Assembly (NCBI GenBank): GCA_046350095.1
Contig: JAXMBA010000006.1
Location: forward strand, 1-64,000
Length of the DNA stretch: 64,000 bases
Direction of reading: 5' to 3'
Source: Urbifossiella sp046350095
Lineage (GTDB): Bacteria; Planctomycetota; Planctomycetia; Gemmatales; Gemmataceae
The notes under the pieces were generated by a model. It was given only the letters and a program-made list of their open reading frames with translations, was not told the origin of the DNA and did not search any database. The position numbers and the translations under genes are program-made. Every line of letters begins with the position of its first letter. Position 1 is the stretch's first letter. Shown one piece after another: positions 34,187 through 42,579 of the stretch.

Positions 34187-34915
34187 TCACTTCTTCTTCT
34201 GCGCCGCCAGCCAGGGGAAGAATTCCTTCTCCGCGTAGGCGCGGTCCCAGCTGTTGTGGTCCACGCCGGCGTACTCGCTGTACTTGGGGCTGCCGCCGGC
34301 CTTCTTCAGCGCGTCCACCATCGCCCGCGACAGATCGACCTTCACGGCCTGGTCCTTGTCGCCGTGGAACACCCAGGTGGGGATGTCCTTGATCTTCACG
34401 GCGTCCTTGACGTTGCCGCCGCCGCAGATGGGGGCGATGGCGGCCCACCGGTCGGGGTGCGCCGCCGCGATGCTCCAGGTGCCGAACCCGCCCATGCTCA
34501 GGCCGGTCAGGTACACTCGCTTCGAGTCCGTCTTGTAGCTCTTGGTCACCTCGTCGAGGATGGCCAGGGCCCGCTTCCCCTCGGCGCTCGCGGCCTGCCA
34601 GCCGCCCTTTTGCGACTGCGGGATGACGGTGATGAACCCGAACTCCTTCTCCTGCGCCTTGATGGCCCGGCCGATGCCGACCTTCTCCGGCACGCCGCCG
34701 CGGCCCTTCGTCTCGCCGGCCCCGTGCAGGAACAGGATGACGGGGTACTCCTTCGTGCCGTCGTAGCCGTGGGGCACGAATACGACGTAGGGAATTTTTG
34801 ACCCGTCGGGGTCGGTGAAATCCTTCGTGATGAAGCCGGTCTTGGCCTCCTGTGCGGTGCCGGTGGCGACTACCACCAGTGCCGAAAGCAAGGCGACGAG
34901 TAGCGCGCGGGTCAC
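34187..34915 (-). CDS. Secreted alpha/beta-hydrolase (esterase/PHB depolymerase-like)
   Basis: A 242-residue exported esterase: signal peptide MTRALLVALLSALVVVATGTAQ, then IPYVVFVPHGYDGTKEYPVILFLHGAGE (oxyanion HGAGE), nucleophile elbow YLTGLSMGGFGTWSIA and C-terminal WVFHGDKDQAVKV (Asp) with the His in GVDHNSWDRAY. The family includes feruloyl-esterase- and phospholipase-like enzymes; the natural substrate is unknown. No strong ribosome-binding site; gap upstream contains a long inverted repeat. Confidence 0.87.
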   Translation of the reverse strand: MTRALLVALLSALVVVATGTAQEAKTGFITKDFTDPDGSKIPYVVFVPHGYDGTKEYPVILFLHGAGETKGRGGVPEKVGIGRAIKAQEKEFGFITVIPQSQKGGWQAASAEGKRALAILDEVTKSYKTDSKRVYLTGLSMGGFGTWSIAAAHPDRWAAIAPICGGGNVKDAVKIKDIPTWVFHGDKDQAVKVDLSRAMVDALKKAGGSPKYSEYAGVDHNSWDRAYAEKEFFPWLAAQKKK

Positions 34916-35017
34916 GGGCGGGCTCCGGGAGAGGAGACGGGCCGGCGGAGACAGTGGGAGTAGCGTATCAGACGCGGATGCGCCCCGCCAGCGGGGCGTG
35001 CGCGAAGAGTTTCTTGA

Positions 35018-35112
35018 CGGGACGAACAGGATGAAACAGGACGAACAACCGAGACGAAGTTGAAATCGGACTTTGTCTCGGTTGTTCGTCCTGTTTCATC
35101 CTGTTCGTCCCG
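35018..35112. repeat. 43-bp inverted repeat with one mismatch
   Basis: Arms 35018-35060 and 35070-35112 pair at 42 of 43 positions, with a 9-nt loop; further pairing (TTTCTT/AAGAAA) extends it outward. Unusually AT-rich for this genome. It lies between the methyltransferase stop and the esterase start. A second small hairpin, CGCCCCGC/GCGGGGCG, lies at 34981-34998. The word GAACAGGATGAAACAGGACGAAC occurs only here. Confidence 0.93.
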
Positions 35113-35128
35113 AGAAGAAAAAGCCCGC

Positions 35129-36229
35129 TTACTTCCGCCGGAAGGCGAAGAACTCGCGCCGGGCCGGGCCGACCCACGGCTTGTCGTCGACCACCTCCGC
35201 CGTCAGGCCCGCCAGCGCCGCCAGCCGCAGCAGGTGGTCGCGGTTCACCTCCACCGCGTACCGGCTCCCCGCCGAGCGGCTCACCAGCGGCGACGTGAAG
35301 CAGTCCGCGAAGATCACCCCACCCGGGGCCAGTGCCCGCGCTGCCTCCGCCAGCAGCAACGCCGTCTCGTCGGGGTAGGTGTGCGTGAACACGCTGTAGA
35401 ACGCGACCGCGTCGAACGCCGCGTCCGGCGCCGGGACCGTCGTCATGCCGTTGACCGCGAAGCGGAAGTTCGGCCGGCGGTACGTGCGGCGGCAGAATTC
35501 GACAGCCTCTGGCGCCAGGTCCGTTCCGAAGTACGCCCCGCGGTCGGACAGGTAGCCCTCGGCGGCCGCGGCCAGCAGGCCGGTGCCGCAGCCCACATCG
35601 AGCAGCCGGCCGTCAGGGGTGAGGCCGAGCTTCTTCAGCAGGTCGAGCTTGATCGGCTTGAGCCGCTCGAACTCCGCGGCCGACGGCGGGCCGGACGCGC
35701 TCCAGTGATCGCGGCCCAGGTCGGCCTTGGAATAAATGTCCAGGTAGTTGAACCCCGCGTCGAACGGGTGGGTGACGTTCACGTCGAACCGGGCCGTAGG
35801 GCCGACCGCTTCGAAGCCAGGGCCGCCGCGCTGGCCGAGGGAGAACGTCGCCACGTAGTCGCCGAGGTAGCCGGGGGCCGGGGCGCGGAAGACGGCGGTA
35901 ATGGACTCGCCCGGGTACACGGCGCGGGGCAGGGGGGAGAACCCGTCGCACGGGTCGCAGGCGGCGGCGGTGGCGCAGCCCCAGCGCGCAAGGACGCCGA
36001 CCGGGTGCGTTCCCTCCGGCCCAACCGGGAGGGGACTGTGGTTCGTGACACGGAGCGTCACGTCGAACGGCCGGCCGGCCTCGCCCACGGGGCAGGCCCG
36101 CACGACCTCGACGCGCGCCCGCAGGTCGGCGCCGGTCAGCGGGGCGACGTGGCGGACCGGGCGGAGGGCACGAACCACGCGACGGGCCGCCGGGCGGAGG
36201 GCGGACGGCACGAGGAGCTTGGCGTTCAT
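35129..36229 (-). CDS. Class I SAM-dependent methyltransferase with N-terminal extension
   Basis: A 366-residue protein. Residues 1-165 form an unrecognised beta-rich region (VEVVRACPVGEAGRPFDVTLRVTNHS, ITAVFRAPAPGYLGDYVATFSL) resembling an Ig-like or carbohydrate-binding module. Residues 205-366 are a Rossmann methyltransferase with the SAM motif LLDVGCGTGLLAAAAE, GTDLAPEAVEFCRRTY and FDAVAFYSVFTH. Substrate unknown. ATG 36229 is the only well-placed start. Upstream of it lies the stop region of the FG-GAP gene, 87 bp away, so co-transcription is possible. Confidence 0.85.
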   Translation of the reverse strand: MNAKLLVPSALRPAARRVVRALRPVRHVAPLTGADLRARVEVVRACPVGEAGRPFDVTLRVTNHSPLPVGPEGTHPVGVLARWGCATAAACDPCDGFSPLPRAVYPGESITAVFRAPAPGYLGDYVATFSLGQRGGPGFEAVGPTARFDVNVTHPFDAGFNYLDIYSKADLGRDHWSASGPPSAAEFERLKPIKLDLLKKLGLTPDGRLLDVGCGTGLLAAAAEGYLSDRGAYFGTDLAPEAVEFCRRTYRRPNFRFAVNGMTTVPAPDAAFDAVAFYSVFTHTYPDETALLLAEAARALAPGGVIFADCFTSPLVSRSAGSRYAVEVNRDHLLRLAALAGLTAEVVDDKPWVGPARREFFAFRRK

Positions 36230-36316
36230 GCGGCAGGGTCCGGGGAACGGAGCGGGGCCGGGGTGGCGGGACACTACCCACCCCACCCCGGCCCCGTCAA
36301 CCACAACAGCGGAGCG

Positions 36317-38746
36317 TCAGCCCACGTACACCGGGTCGGCGAACCCGCCGAACACGCGCACCCGGCCGCGGGCGTCCGGGTCGGGGTCGAGCTTGATGTC
36401 CGCGCCGTAGTACAGCTCGACTTCCGAGTTCGGCCCGCCGACCATGATGTCGGCCCGGTTGTCGCCGTCGAGCTTGGCCACGGCTACGCGAGCACCCGCC
36501 CGGCCGTTGGCGTCGCCGGCGAAGAAATCGGCCAGCGCCACGTTCGTCTTCCCGGCCGCCAGCGCCGCGCCGCTCACCACCCGCACCCGCGGGGCGCCGC
36601 CGACGCCGGCCCCGGCGACCACGTCGGCGTAGCCGTCGCCGTCCACGTCGCCGACGGTCAGGAACACGCCCGTCCGCACCGACTCGTCGAACACGAAGAA
36701 GTCGTTGACCAGTTGCTGCGTCTTGCCGCCGGCGAGCGTCGCGCCGTTGTACACGGAGAGTCGCGGGCCGCCGCCCCACCCGGGGGCCACCACCAGGTCG
36801 GCAACGCCGTCGCGGTTGATGTCGCCGGCCGCGACCCGCAGGCCGCCGCGGAACTCGGGGTAGGGCAGGCCGAAGAAGTCGGGGACCATCTTGGTCAGTG
36901 CTCCGCCGGCCCAGACCTGGACGCGCGGCCCGCCGCCCTCCCCGGGCGCGACCACCACGTCCATGCGGCCGTCGCGGTTGAAGTCGGCCACCGCCACCTC
37001 GGCGGACCCGGTAAAGTTCTCAAACGGGGCCGTGTCGAAGATCAGCTGCCGGGTCGCGCCGTCCCAAATGCGAACCCGCGCCGCGATGCCGCCGCCGCTG
37101 CCGACGATGACGTCGGGCGTGCCGTCGCCGGTCACGTCGCCGCGGGCGACGCGGGCGCCACCGGCGTAGTCGGTCCCGAACGGGGTGATCGTGAAGTCCA
37201 CCGTCGCGTCGGAGCGGAAGACGACGACCGTGGTCGCGGCCCCCGGGGTGGCGGCGGTCGCGGCGGCGAACGCGGCCGGGGTCGACGGCACGGTCGTGGC
37301 CGGCGGCGTGCTGTTGGCCGGCACCTGCGTCGCGGTGTCGGAGCGCGTCGGGCTGCCGGTCGAGTTCGGGTTCGACGTGGCCACGATCGGCGCGGCCATC
37401 CCGGCGGGCACGCCCACCTCGACGAGGCTGTAGTCGGTAACGGTCGGGTTCTTGTTGGCGTCGGTGTGGGCGAGCGCCCCGAGGCCGGCGAACACGACCT
37501 GCCCGTTCCGCTCGGCCGCGACCGGGTAGAGGAGCTGGTTCGCCAGCGGGTTCGACTGCCGGTACACGGTCTTCAACTGCCACCGGCCGCCGCTCAGCGT
37601 GGCGAGGCGGATCTGCCCGGCGACCTCGTTCGCGTAGGTCACCGGCAGGTGCTCGCCGGCCTCGTCCGAGAACACCACGTTCGCCCGGCCGGCCGAGTCG
37701 AAGTACAGCTGCGGGGCGAACCCGGTGAACTTCGCCCCGTCGCCGGCGACGTACCCGTCGGGTGCCGTCGCGACGTTCTGGTGGGCCCACGTGCCGTTCG
37801 CGTTGCGGGTGCTGTACACCAGCTTCGACCACTCCGGCGAGCCGGTCGGGTAGCGCTCGACGTAGTAGTGGGCGATGGCGATCTGCCCCGCCGGGCTGAC
37901 CGCGACCGACGCCCCGAGGCCGGCGTCGGCGGTGCCGTCGCTCGGCTGTTGCACCACCTCGGACCGCCAAGTGCCGCTCGAATTCGAGGCGTAGCGCAGC
38001 TCGCTGTACACGGTACTGAACGCGCCGGCGATGTAGAACTGCGGCGTGTACGTGACGTGGGCGTTGTTCCGGCTGTCGATCGCCATCGACAGGTAGCGCG
38101 GCGCCCAGCGGCCGCCGGTGAACCAGATTTCCTGCTTGAGGTCGGCCGTGTCCGCGACGCGGTCGAAGGCCCAGCCGCCGTTCTTGTTCGTGGCGTACCA
38201 GAGGATGCCGCTGCCCGAGTTGCCGACGCCGGTGGCCGCGGTGTACGTCTCGGCGAACATCAGGTGGAGGCTGTTGTTCGCGCCCGCCTCGGCCACCAGG
38301 TTGCTCGGCCCCCAGGTGCTCAGCCACGGCGTGCTGATCGTTTCGACCTGCTGCCACGCGCCGCCGGTACGGGCGTAGTGGCGGATGACGGTCTGGAAGC
38401 CGTTCCCCGAACCGTTCCAGGCCTGGTCGAGGAACAGGACGTGCGGGGTGCCGTCGTTGGTGAAGACGAGCTGTGCGGACTGCGACGCCTTCTGCACGGC
38501 GTCGCGGGTGTCGTACTGCCCCTGGGTGAAGGTGGTGGCGGTGGCGACGGGCGTGTCGAACCACTGGCTCGCCGCTCGGGTGCGGTAGACGAGCGTCTGG
38601 CCGTCCCAGACCAGCTGGGCGAGCTCCCCGGTGGGGGCGTACTGGGTCCAGTTGAACTCGCCGGCCGGGATGATGCTCCCGGCCGGCACGTCGCGGTCTT
38701 CCAGTCGCTCGACGCGGAGGTCGGCCGGGCGGTTCGGCTTGGTCAT
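36317..38746 (-). CDS. FG-GAP/VCBS-repeat surface protein
   Basis: An 809-residue protein opening with RPADLRVERLEDRDVPAG, the short motif that begins many Gemmataceae surface proteins in place of a normal signal peptide. The first 500 residues look like a beta-propeller with sialidase-like blades. After a Thr/Pro/Ala-rich linker, the C-terminal 280 residues contain FG-GAP/VCBS-type repeats with calcium loops (GDVTGDGTPDVIVG, ADFNRDGRMDVVV, GDINRDGVADLVV, GDVDGDGYADVVAG). Probable role: exposed, calcium-stabilised adhesion or structural protein. Function otherwise unknown. Confidence 0.85.
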   Translation of the reverse strand: MTKPNRPADLRVERLEDRDVPAGSIIPAGEFNWTQYAPTGELAQLVWDGQTLVYRTRAASQWFDTPVATATTFTQGQYDTRDAVQKASQSAQLVFTNDGTPHVLFLDQAWNGSGNGFQTVIRHYARTGGAWQQVETISTPWLSTWGPSNLVAEAGANNSLHLMFAETYTAATGVGNSGSGILWYATNKNGGWAFDRVADTADLKQEIWFTGGRWAPRYLSMAIDSRNNAHVTYTPQFYIAGAFSTVYSELRYASNSSGTWRSEVVQQPSDGTADAGLGASVAVSPAGQIAIAHYYVERYPTGSPEWSKLVYSTRNANGTWAHQNVATAPDGYVAGDGAKFTGFAPQLYFDSAGRANVVFSDEAGEHLPVTYANEVAGQIRLATLSGGRWQLKTVYRQSNPLANQLLYPVAAERNGQVVFAGLGALAHTDANKNPTVTDYSLVEVGVPAGMAAPIVATSNPNSTGSPTRSDTATQVPANSTPPATTVPSTPAAFAAATAATPGAATTVVVFRSDATVDFTITPFGTDYAGGARVARGDVTGDGTPDVIVGSGGGIAARVRIWDGATRQLIFDTAPFENFTGSAEVAVADFNRDGRMDVVVAPGEGGGPRVQVWAGGALTKMVPDFFGLPYPEFRGGLRVAAGDINRDGVADLVVAPGWGGGPRLSVYNGATLAGGKTQQLVNDFFVFDESVRTGVFLTVGDVDGDGYADVVAGAGVGGAPRVRVVSGAALAAGKTNVALADFFAGDANGRAGARVAVAKLDGDNRADIMVGGPNSEVELYYGADIKLDPDPDARGRVRVFGGFADPVYVG

Positions 38747-39004
38747 CCGGGGCCCCTGTCGGGTAACGGACGGGCGCGCGCGATTCGGCCGATAGCCGTG
38801 AGGCTCGGCGGAATCAATCGCACCCCTCCGGGCTGGGACGGAACCACCCACCGGCCCCCGCCGGCAGGCACGACCGACGCCGGTCCCTGGCCCCCGACCG
38901 GCGCGCCGCCGCCGGCCCGCAACGGGAATCCCGATGCGGGCCGGCGGCCGTGCCGATCCCCCCGCGCTCCCGCTCCGGGAGCGCCGCCGTAGAATGCCCA
39001 CCGA

Positions 39005-40045
39005 ATGGACACCCCGGCGATCCGCACCGTGAACCTGACCCGCACCTACCGCCTCCCCAGGCGGCGATGGGGCAAAGCCCCGGACCCGGCCGCCCCGCCG
39101 GAGTTCACCGCCCTCGCGGGGGTGACGCTCGACGTGCGGCCGGGGGAGCTGTTCGGCCTGCTCGGCCCCAACGGGGCCGGCAAGACGACGCTCATCAAGA
39201 TCCTCACTACCCTCCTCGCGCCCACGTCGGGGACCGCTGAAGTCAGCGGGCTCGACGTGGTTTCCCAGGCGAGGCGCATCCGGCCGTTCATCAACATGGT
39301 GAGCGGCGGCGAGTCGAGCGGGTACGGGATCCTGAACGTCCGGGAGAACCTGTGGCTCTTCGCCCGGATGTACGGCGTGCCGACGGCCGTGGCCCACGAC
39401 CGCATCGACGAGATGCTGGGCGTGGTCGGGCTGACCGAGAAGGCCGGCTCGCGCGTGAGCCATCTATCGACCGGGCAGCGGCAGAAGATGAACTTTTGCC
39501 GCGGATTTATCACCGACCCGAAAGTGCTCTTTCTCGACGAGCCGACGCTCGGCCTGGACGTGACCAGCGCCCGCGCCATCCGCTCGTTCGTGCGGCGCTG
39601 GATGGCGGAAGACCCGGCCCGCACGCTGCTTCTGACGACGCACTACATGGCCGAGGCCGACGAACTGTGCGACCGGCTGGCCATCATCGACCGCGGGAAA
39701 GTGCTCGCCTGCGACACACCGGGCAATCTGAAGAAGCGAGTCCAGGAGTTCCCAATCTTCGAGCTGAACCTGGCGCCGGGGTCGGGCGGGTGGGCGGAAC
39801 TGGGCAAGCTGGCGGGTGTGCAGCAGAGTACGGCGGTGGAGGGGCCGGAGGGCGTGGCCCTGAAGGTGGCGCTGCGGGAGGAGCCGGCGATCGGGGCAGT
39901 GGTGCAAGCCCTGGCGACCGGCGGGGCGCACACCCTATCGCTGAAGAAGGTGGAGCCGACGCTGGAGGACGTGTTCATCGAGCTCGTCGGCCACGGCCTT
40001 GGGGGCGACGCGGTCGCCGCGAAGGGGGCGTCGGCCCATGTCTGA
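39005..40045 (+). CDS. ABC exporter ATPase
   Basis: A 346-residue ATP-binding protein of ABC-2 (DrrA/CcmA) type: Walker A GPNGAGKTTLIK, Q-loop replaced by FINMVSGGESSGYG, signature HLSTGQRQKMNFCRG (STGQ instead of SGGQ), Walker B VLFLDEPTLGLD and switch His in LLTTHYMAEADEL. A C-terminal 80-residue domain follows. It powers the two permeases that follow; the start of the first overlaps its end by 8 bp. A TAGAAT box ends 9 nt before the ATG. Confidence 0.9.
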   Translation: MDTPAIRTVNLTRTYRLPRRRWGKAPDPAAPPEFTALAGVTLDVRPGELFGLLGPNGAGKTTLIKILTTLLAPTSGTAEVSGLDVVSQARRIRPFINMVSGGESSGYGILNVRENLWLFARMYGVPTAVAHDRIDEMLGVVGLTEKAGSRVSHLSTGQRQKMNFCRGFITDPKVLFLDEPTLGLDVTSARAIRSFVRRWMAEDPARTLLLTTHYMAEADELCDRLAIIDRGKVLACDTPGNLKKRVQEFPIFELNLAPGSGGWAELGKLAGVQQSTAVEGPEGVALKVALREEPAIGAVVQALATGGAHTLSLKKVEPTLEDVFIELVGHGLGGDAVAAKGASAHV

Positions 40046-40862
40046 GTCGCCAGTCCACCGGATCAAACTGTTCTTCGCCGCCGCGCTGGCCCGCTCCTAC
40101 GCCCGCGTCGCCTGGCTGTTTCGCAGCCGGACGTGGATGGTGCAGGAGACCGTGCTGCCGGTGCTGGCGGTGTCGGCGTTCGCGTACTCGTACCGGGCGA
40201 TGGCGGCGCCGCCGGAGTACACCGGGCTCGTCGTACTCGGTGCCTCGATGACGACGTTCTGGCTCAACGTGCTCTGGGGCATGGGCGCCGCCCTGTACTG
40301 GGAGCGAGACAGCGGCAACCTCGAACTGTTCGTGATGTCGCCGGCCCCGATGATGGGCGTCCTCACCGGCATGGCCCTCGGCGGCATGACCACCACACTC
40401 GTCCGCGCCGTCGTCATTGCCGTCAGCGGCGTGCTGCTGTTCGACGTGCCGATCCAGCCCACGAGCTGGCTGTTGCTGGGGCTTGTGTTCTTCCTGACGC
40501 TCGCGGCGCTGTACGGGCTGGGGATGATGTTCGCGTCGGTGTTCCTCCGCTGGGGGCGCGAGGCGTGGCACCTTGTGAACCTGCTGCAAGAGCCGGTGTA
40601 CCTGCTCACAGGGACGAACTTTCCGGTGGGCGCCATCTTCCCCCGAGCGGTGGCCGCGGCCGCGACGCTGATCCCGCTGACGGCTGGCCTCGACGCGATG
40701 CGCCAGGTGCTGTTCCGCACGCCGGGAATCTTCGACGTGTGGCTCGAAGTCGCGCTGCTGGCGGTGCTGTCGGTGGTGTTCTTCGTGTGCGCCCGGGGGC
40801 TGCTGGCGCGGCTGGAGCGCCGGGCGCGCGAGGAAGGGAAGCTGACGGTGCGGTGGCAATGA
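40038..40862 (+). CDS. ABC-2 type transporter permease (first)
   Basis: A 274-residue membrane protein with six hydrophobic segments typical of ABC-2 permeases (FRSRTWMVQETVLPVLAVSAFAYSY near the start; EPVYLLTGTNFPVGAIFPRAV before the last loop). It should form half of the exporter with the second permease. ATG 40038 overlaps the ATPase gene by 8 bp, indicating coupled translation. The exported substrate cannot be deduced. Confidence 0.85.
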   Translation: MSESPVHRIKLFFAAALARSYARVAWLFRSRTWMVQETVLPVLAVSAFAYSYRAMAAPPEYTGLVVLGASMTTFWLNVLWGMGAALYWERDSGNLELFVMSPAPMMGVLTGMALGGMTTTLVRAVVIAVSGVLLFDVPIQPTSWLLLGLVFFLTLAALYGLGMMFASVFLRWGREAWHLVNLLQEPVYLLTGTNFPVGAIFPRAVAAAATLIPLTAGLDAMRQVLFRTPGIFDVWLEVALLAVLSVVFFVCARGLLARLERRAREEGKLTVRWQ

Positions 40863-40886
40863 GTTGTGGGTTGTTCGTTGCGGGTT

Positions 40887-40979
40887 GTAATTTGGTGGGC
40901 ATCCCGCCCGGCCCACGTGATCGGTCGACCGATCACGTGAACACGGCAGCCGAATTTCCACCACCAACCCACCAATTAC
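40887..40979. repeat. Nested inverted repeat between the two permease genes
   Basis: A 26-bp perfect palindrome at 40914-40939 (centre GGTCGACC) is framed by outer arms GTAATTTGGTGGG (40887-40899) and CCCACCAATTAC (40968-40979), which pair with one extra T. It interrupts what is otherwise a compact operon. Confidence 0.85.
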
Positions 40980-41001
40980 GGACGAGACAATCACGACCGC
41001 G

Positions 41002-41880
41002 ATGCTCGAACAACTCCGAACGCTCCGCTTAGCTGCCTGGCTCGGCTGGCAGCTCGAGACGAACTGGGCCAGCCCGTGGCTGTTCGCCATCTACATGGTC
41101 ATCAAGCCGGTCACCGGCTCGCTGATGCTGGTGTGCATGTTCTACGCCGCCCGCTACGCGACCGGTGGGAAGGTGCCGGCCGAGTTCCTGCCGTACCTGT
41201 ACGTGTCGAACGCCTGCTTCGGGCTCGTCGGCACGGTCACGTTCGGGCTCAGCTACGCGGTGGTGACGGACCGCGAGCGCTACCGGATGCTGAAGTACGT
41301 GTTCCTGAGCCCGGCCCACTTCCAGACGTACTTCGCCGGCCGCGGCCTGGCCCGCGTCGCCGAGGGGACCGTCGGCGCCGTGCTGAACATCGCCGTGGGC
41401 CTGCTGCTGTTCTCCGACATGCGATCGGCGCTCGGCGCGACCGGCATCGACTGGCCGTGGCTGGCGGTGTTCCTGGCGATCGGCGTGGCGATGCTGTGGG
41501 CGGCGGGGATGATCCTGGCCGGGGCGTGCCTGAACCTGTCGCGCAACGGCATGTTCCTGAGCGAAGGCATCAGCGGCGTGGTGTACCTGCTGAGCGGCGT
41601 CGTGTTCCCGATTGGGGTGCTGCCGGTGTGGGTGCAGTGGGTGGGGCTGAGCCTGCCGACGACGTACTGGCTGGAGGGGATGCGGCGGGCGCTGATGGGT
41701 CCGGTGCCCGAAAGCGCCCCCATCCTGCGCGGCCCGCTGGCGGCGTGGTCGAACCCGGAGCTGGCGCTGACGCTGCTGCTGACGACGGCGGCGCTGGTGG
41801 CGTTCGCGCTGTGGTTCTGGCGGTGGAACGAGCGCCGCGCCTGGCGCCTCGGCAAGCTCGAGGAGAACGCCGGCGTGTGA
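41002..41880 (+). CDS. ABC-2 type transporter permease (second)
   Basis: A 292-residue permease with six hydrophobic segments (WLFAIYMVIKPVTGSLMLVCMFYAA, FLPYLYVSNACFGLVGTVTFGL, LLSGVVFPIGVLPVWVQWVGLSLPTTYWLEGMRRAL). The last phrase is characteristic of ABC-2 proteins. It pairs with the preceding permease as a heterodimer. The 139-bp gap with a palindrome upstream may set the ratio of the two subunits (inference). Convergent with the Uma2 gene. Confidence 0.85.
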   Translation: MLEQLRTLRLAAWLGWQLETNWASPWLFAIYMVIKPVTGSLMLVCMFYAARYATGGKVPAEFLPYLYVSNACFGLVGTVTFGLSYAVVTDRERYRMLKYVFLSPAHFQTYFAGRGLARVAEGTVGAVLNIAVGLLLFSDMRSALGATGIDWPWLAVFLAIGVAMLWAAGMILAGACLNLSRNGMFLSEGISGVVYLLSGVVFPIGVLPVWVQWVGLSLPTTYWLEGMRRALMGPVPESAPILRGPLAAWSNPELALTLLLTTAALVAFALWFWRWNERRAWRLGKLEENAGV

Positions 41881-41914
41881 CCGGCGATCCAAGGGCCGTC
41901 AGACCCCAAGTGAG

Positions 41915-42517
41915 TCACGGCAACAGGTCGGCGACGTTCACGGTCGCGCCCGGAAGTGCGAGGGGCGAGACCGTGTCGCCGCGCCCGAGCGTCAGGCAGG
42001 TCTGGTACGAGGTCGCCGGTGGCGTCGTCGAGCGCGGCCGCGGGTCGCGGAAGACGAGCAGGCGGTCGTTGGACACGTCGAGCACCCAGTAGTCGGCAAT
42101 CCCGCCGGTGGCGTATAGTTCCGCCTTCTCGGTGGTGTCGTAGGCGAGCGTCGTGTCCGACACCTCGACCACCAGAGCGGCGGTCGTCGCCTGCCTGGTC
42201 AGGTAGTCGCGGGATGAGCCGACGACGAACGCCAGGTCGGGAACCGGGTCGGTCCAAAGCCCGAGGACAAGCGCCATCTGATTCCGGACGGCGTGGCCCG
42301 GTTGGAACAACGGAGTCAGCACCTCGACGGCGAGCATCATCCCCACGTTGTGCGCGGGATTTGGGGCAGCTATTTCGATGATCTCCCCGTCCACGAGGAT
42401 GACGTTGCGGCCCTCGAAGTGCCCGGCGTCGCAGACGTCGTGGAACAGGTCGACCGTCCAGCGGAGGGCGGCCGGTCGGGTTGCGGGTCGCGGCGGCGGG
42501 GTCAGCGTTGCGGACAT
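41915..42517 (-). CDS. Uma2-family endonuclease
   Basis: A 200-residue PD-(D/E)XK protein of the Uma2 (DUF820) family. Core motifs: NVILVDGEIIEIAAPNPAHN, a MALVLGLWTDPVPDLAFVVG strand with the catalytic Asp, VVEVSDTTLAYDTTEKAELYATGGIADYWVLD with Glu and Lys. Such proteins are numerous in Planctomycetes and cyanobacteria; their target and role are unclear. GAGGGAGG lies just before ATG 42517. Confidence 0.9.
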   Translation of the reverse strand: MSATLTPPPRPATRPAALRWTVDLFHDVCDAGHFEGRNVILVDGEIIEIAAPNPAHNVGMMLAVEVLTPLFQPGHAVRNQMALVLGLWTDPVPDLAFVVGSSRDYLTRQATTAALVVEVSDTTLAYDTTEKAELYATGGIADYWVLDVSNDRLLVFRDPRPRSTTPPATSYQTCLTLGRGDTVSPLALPGATVNVADLLP

Positions 42518-42579
42518 GGTTCCTCCCTCTCTAACGTACCGTCACACCTTCTCGGGCACCAGATCGACGAGTCCCGCGT

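Noticed and set aside
35060..38992. A 1,310-residue open frame on the plus strand opposite the methyltransferase and FG-GAP genes
   Set aside because: It is rich in Arg, Gly, Val, His and Asp and lacks any motif, as expected for the antisense frame of high-GC genes. The minus-strand genes have clear families.
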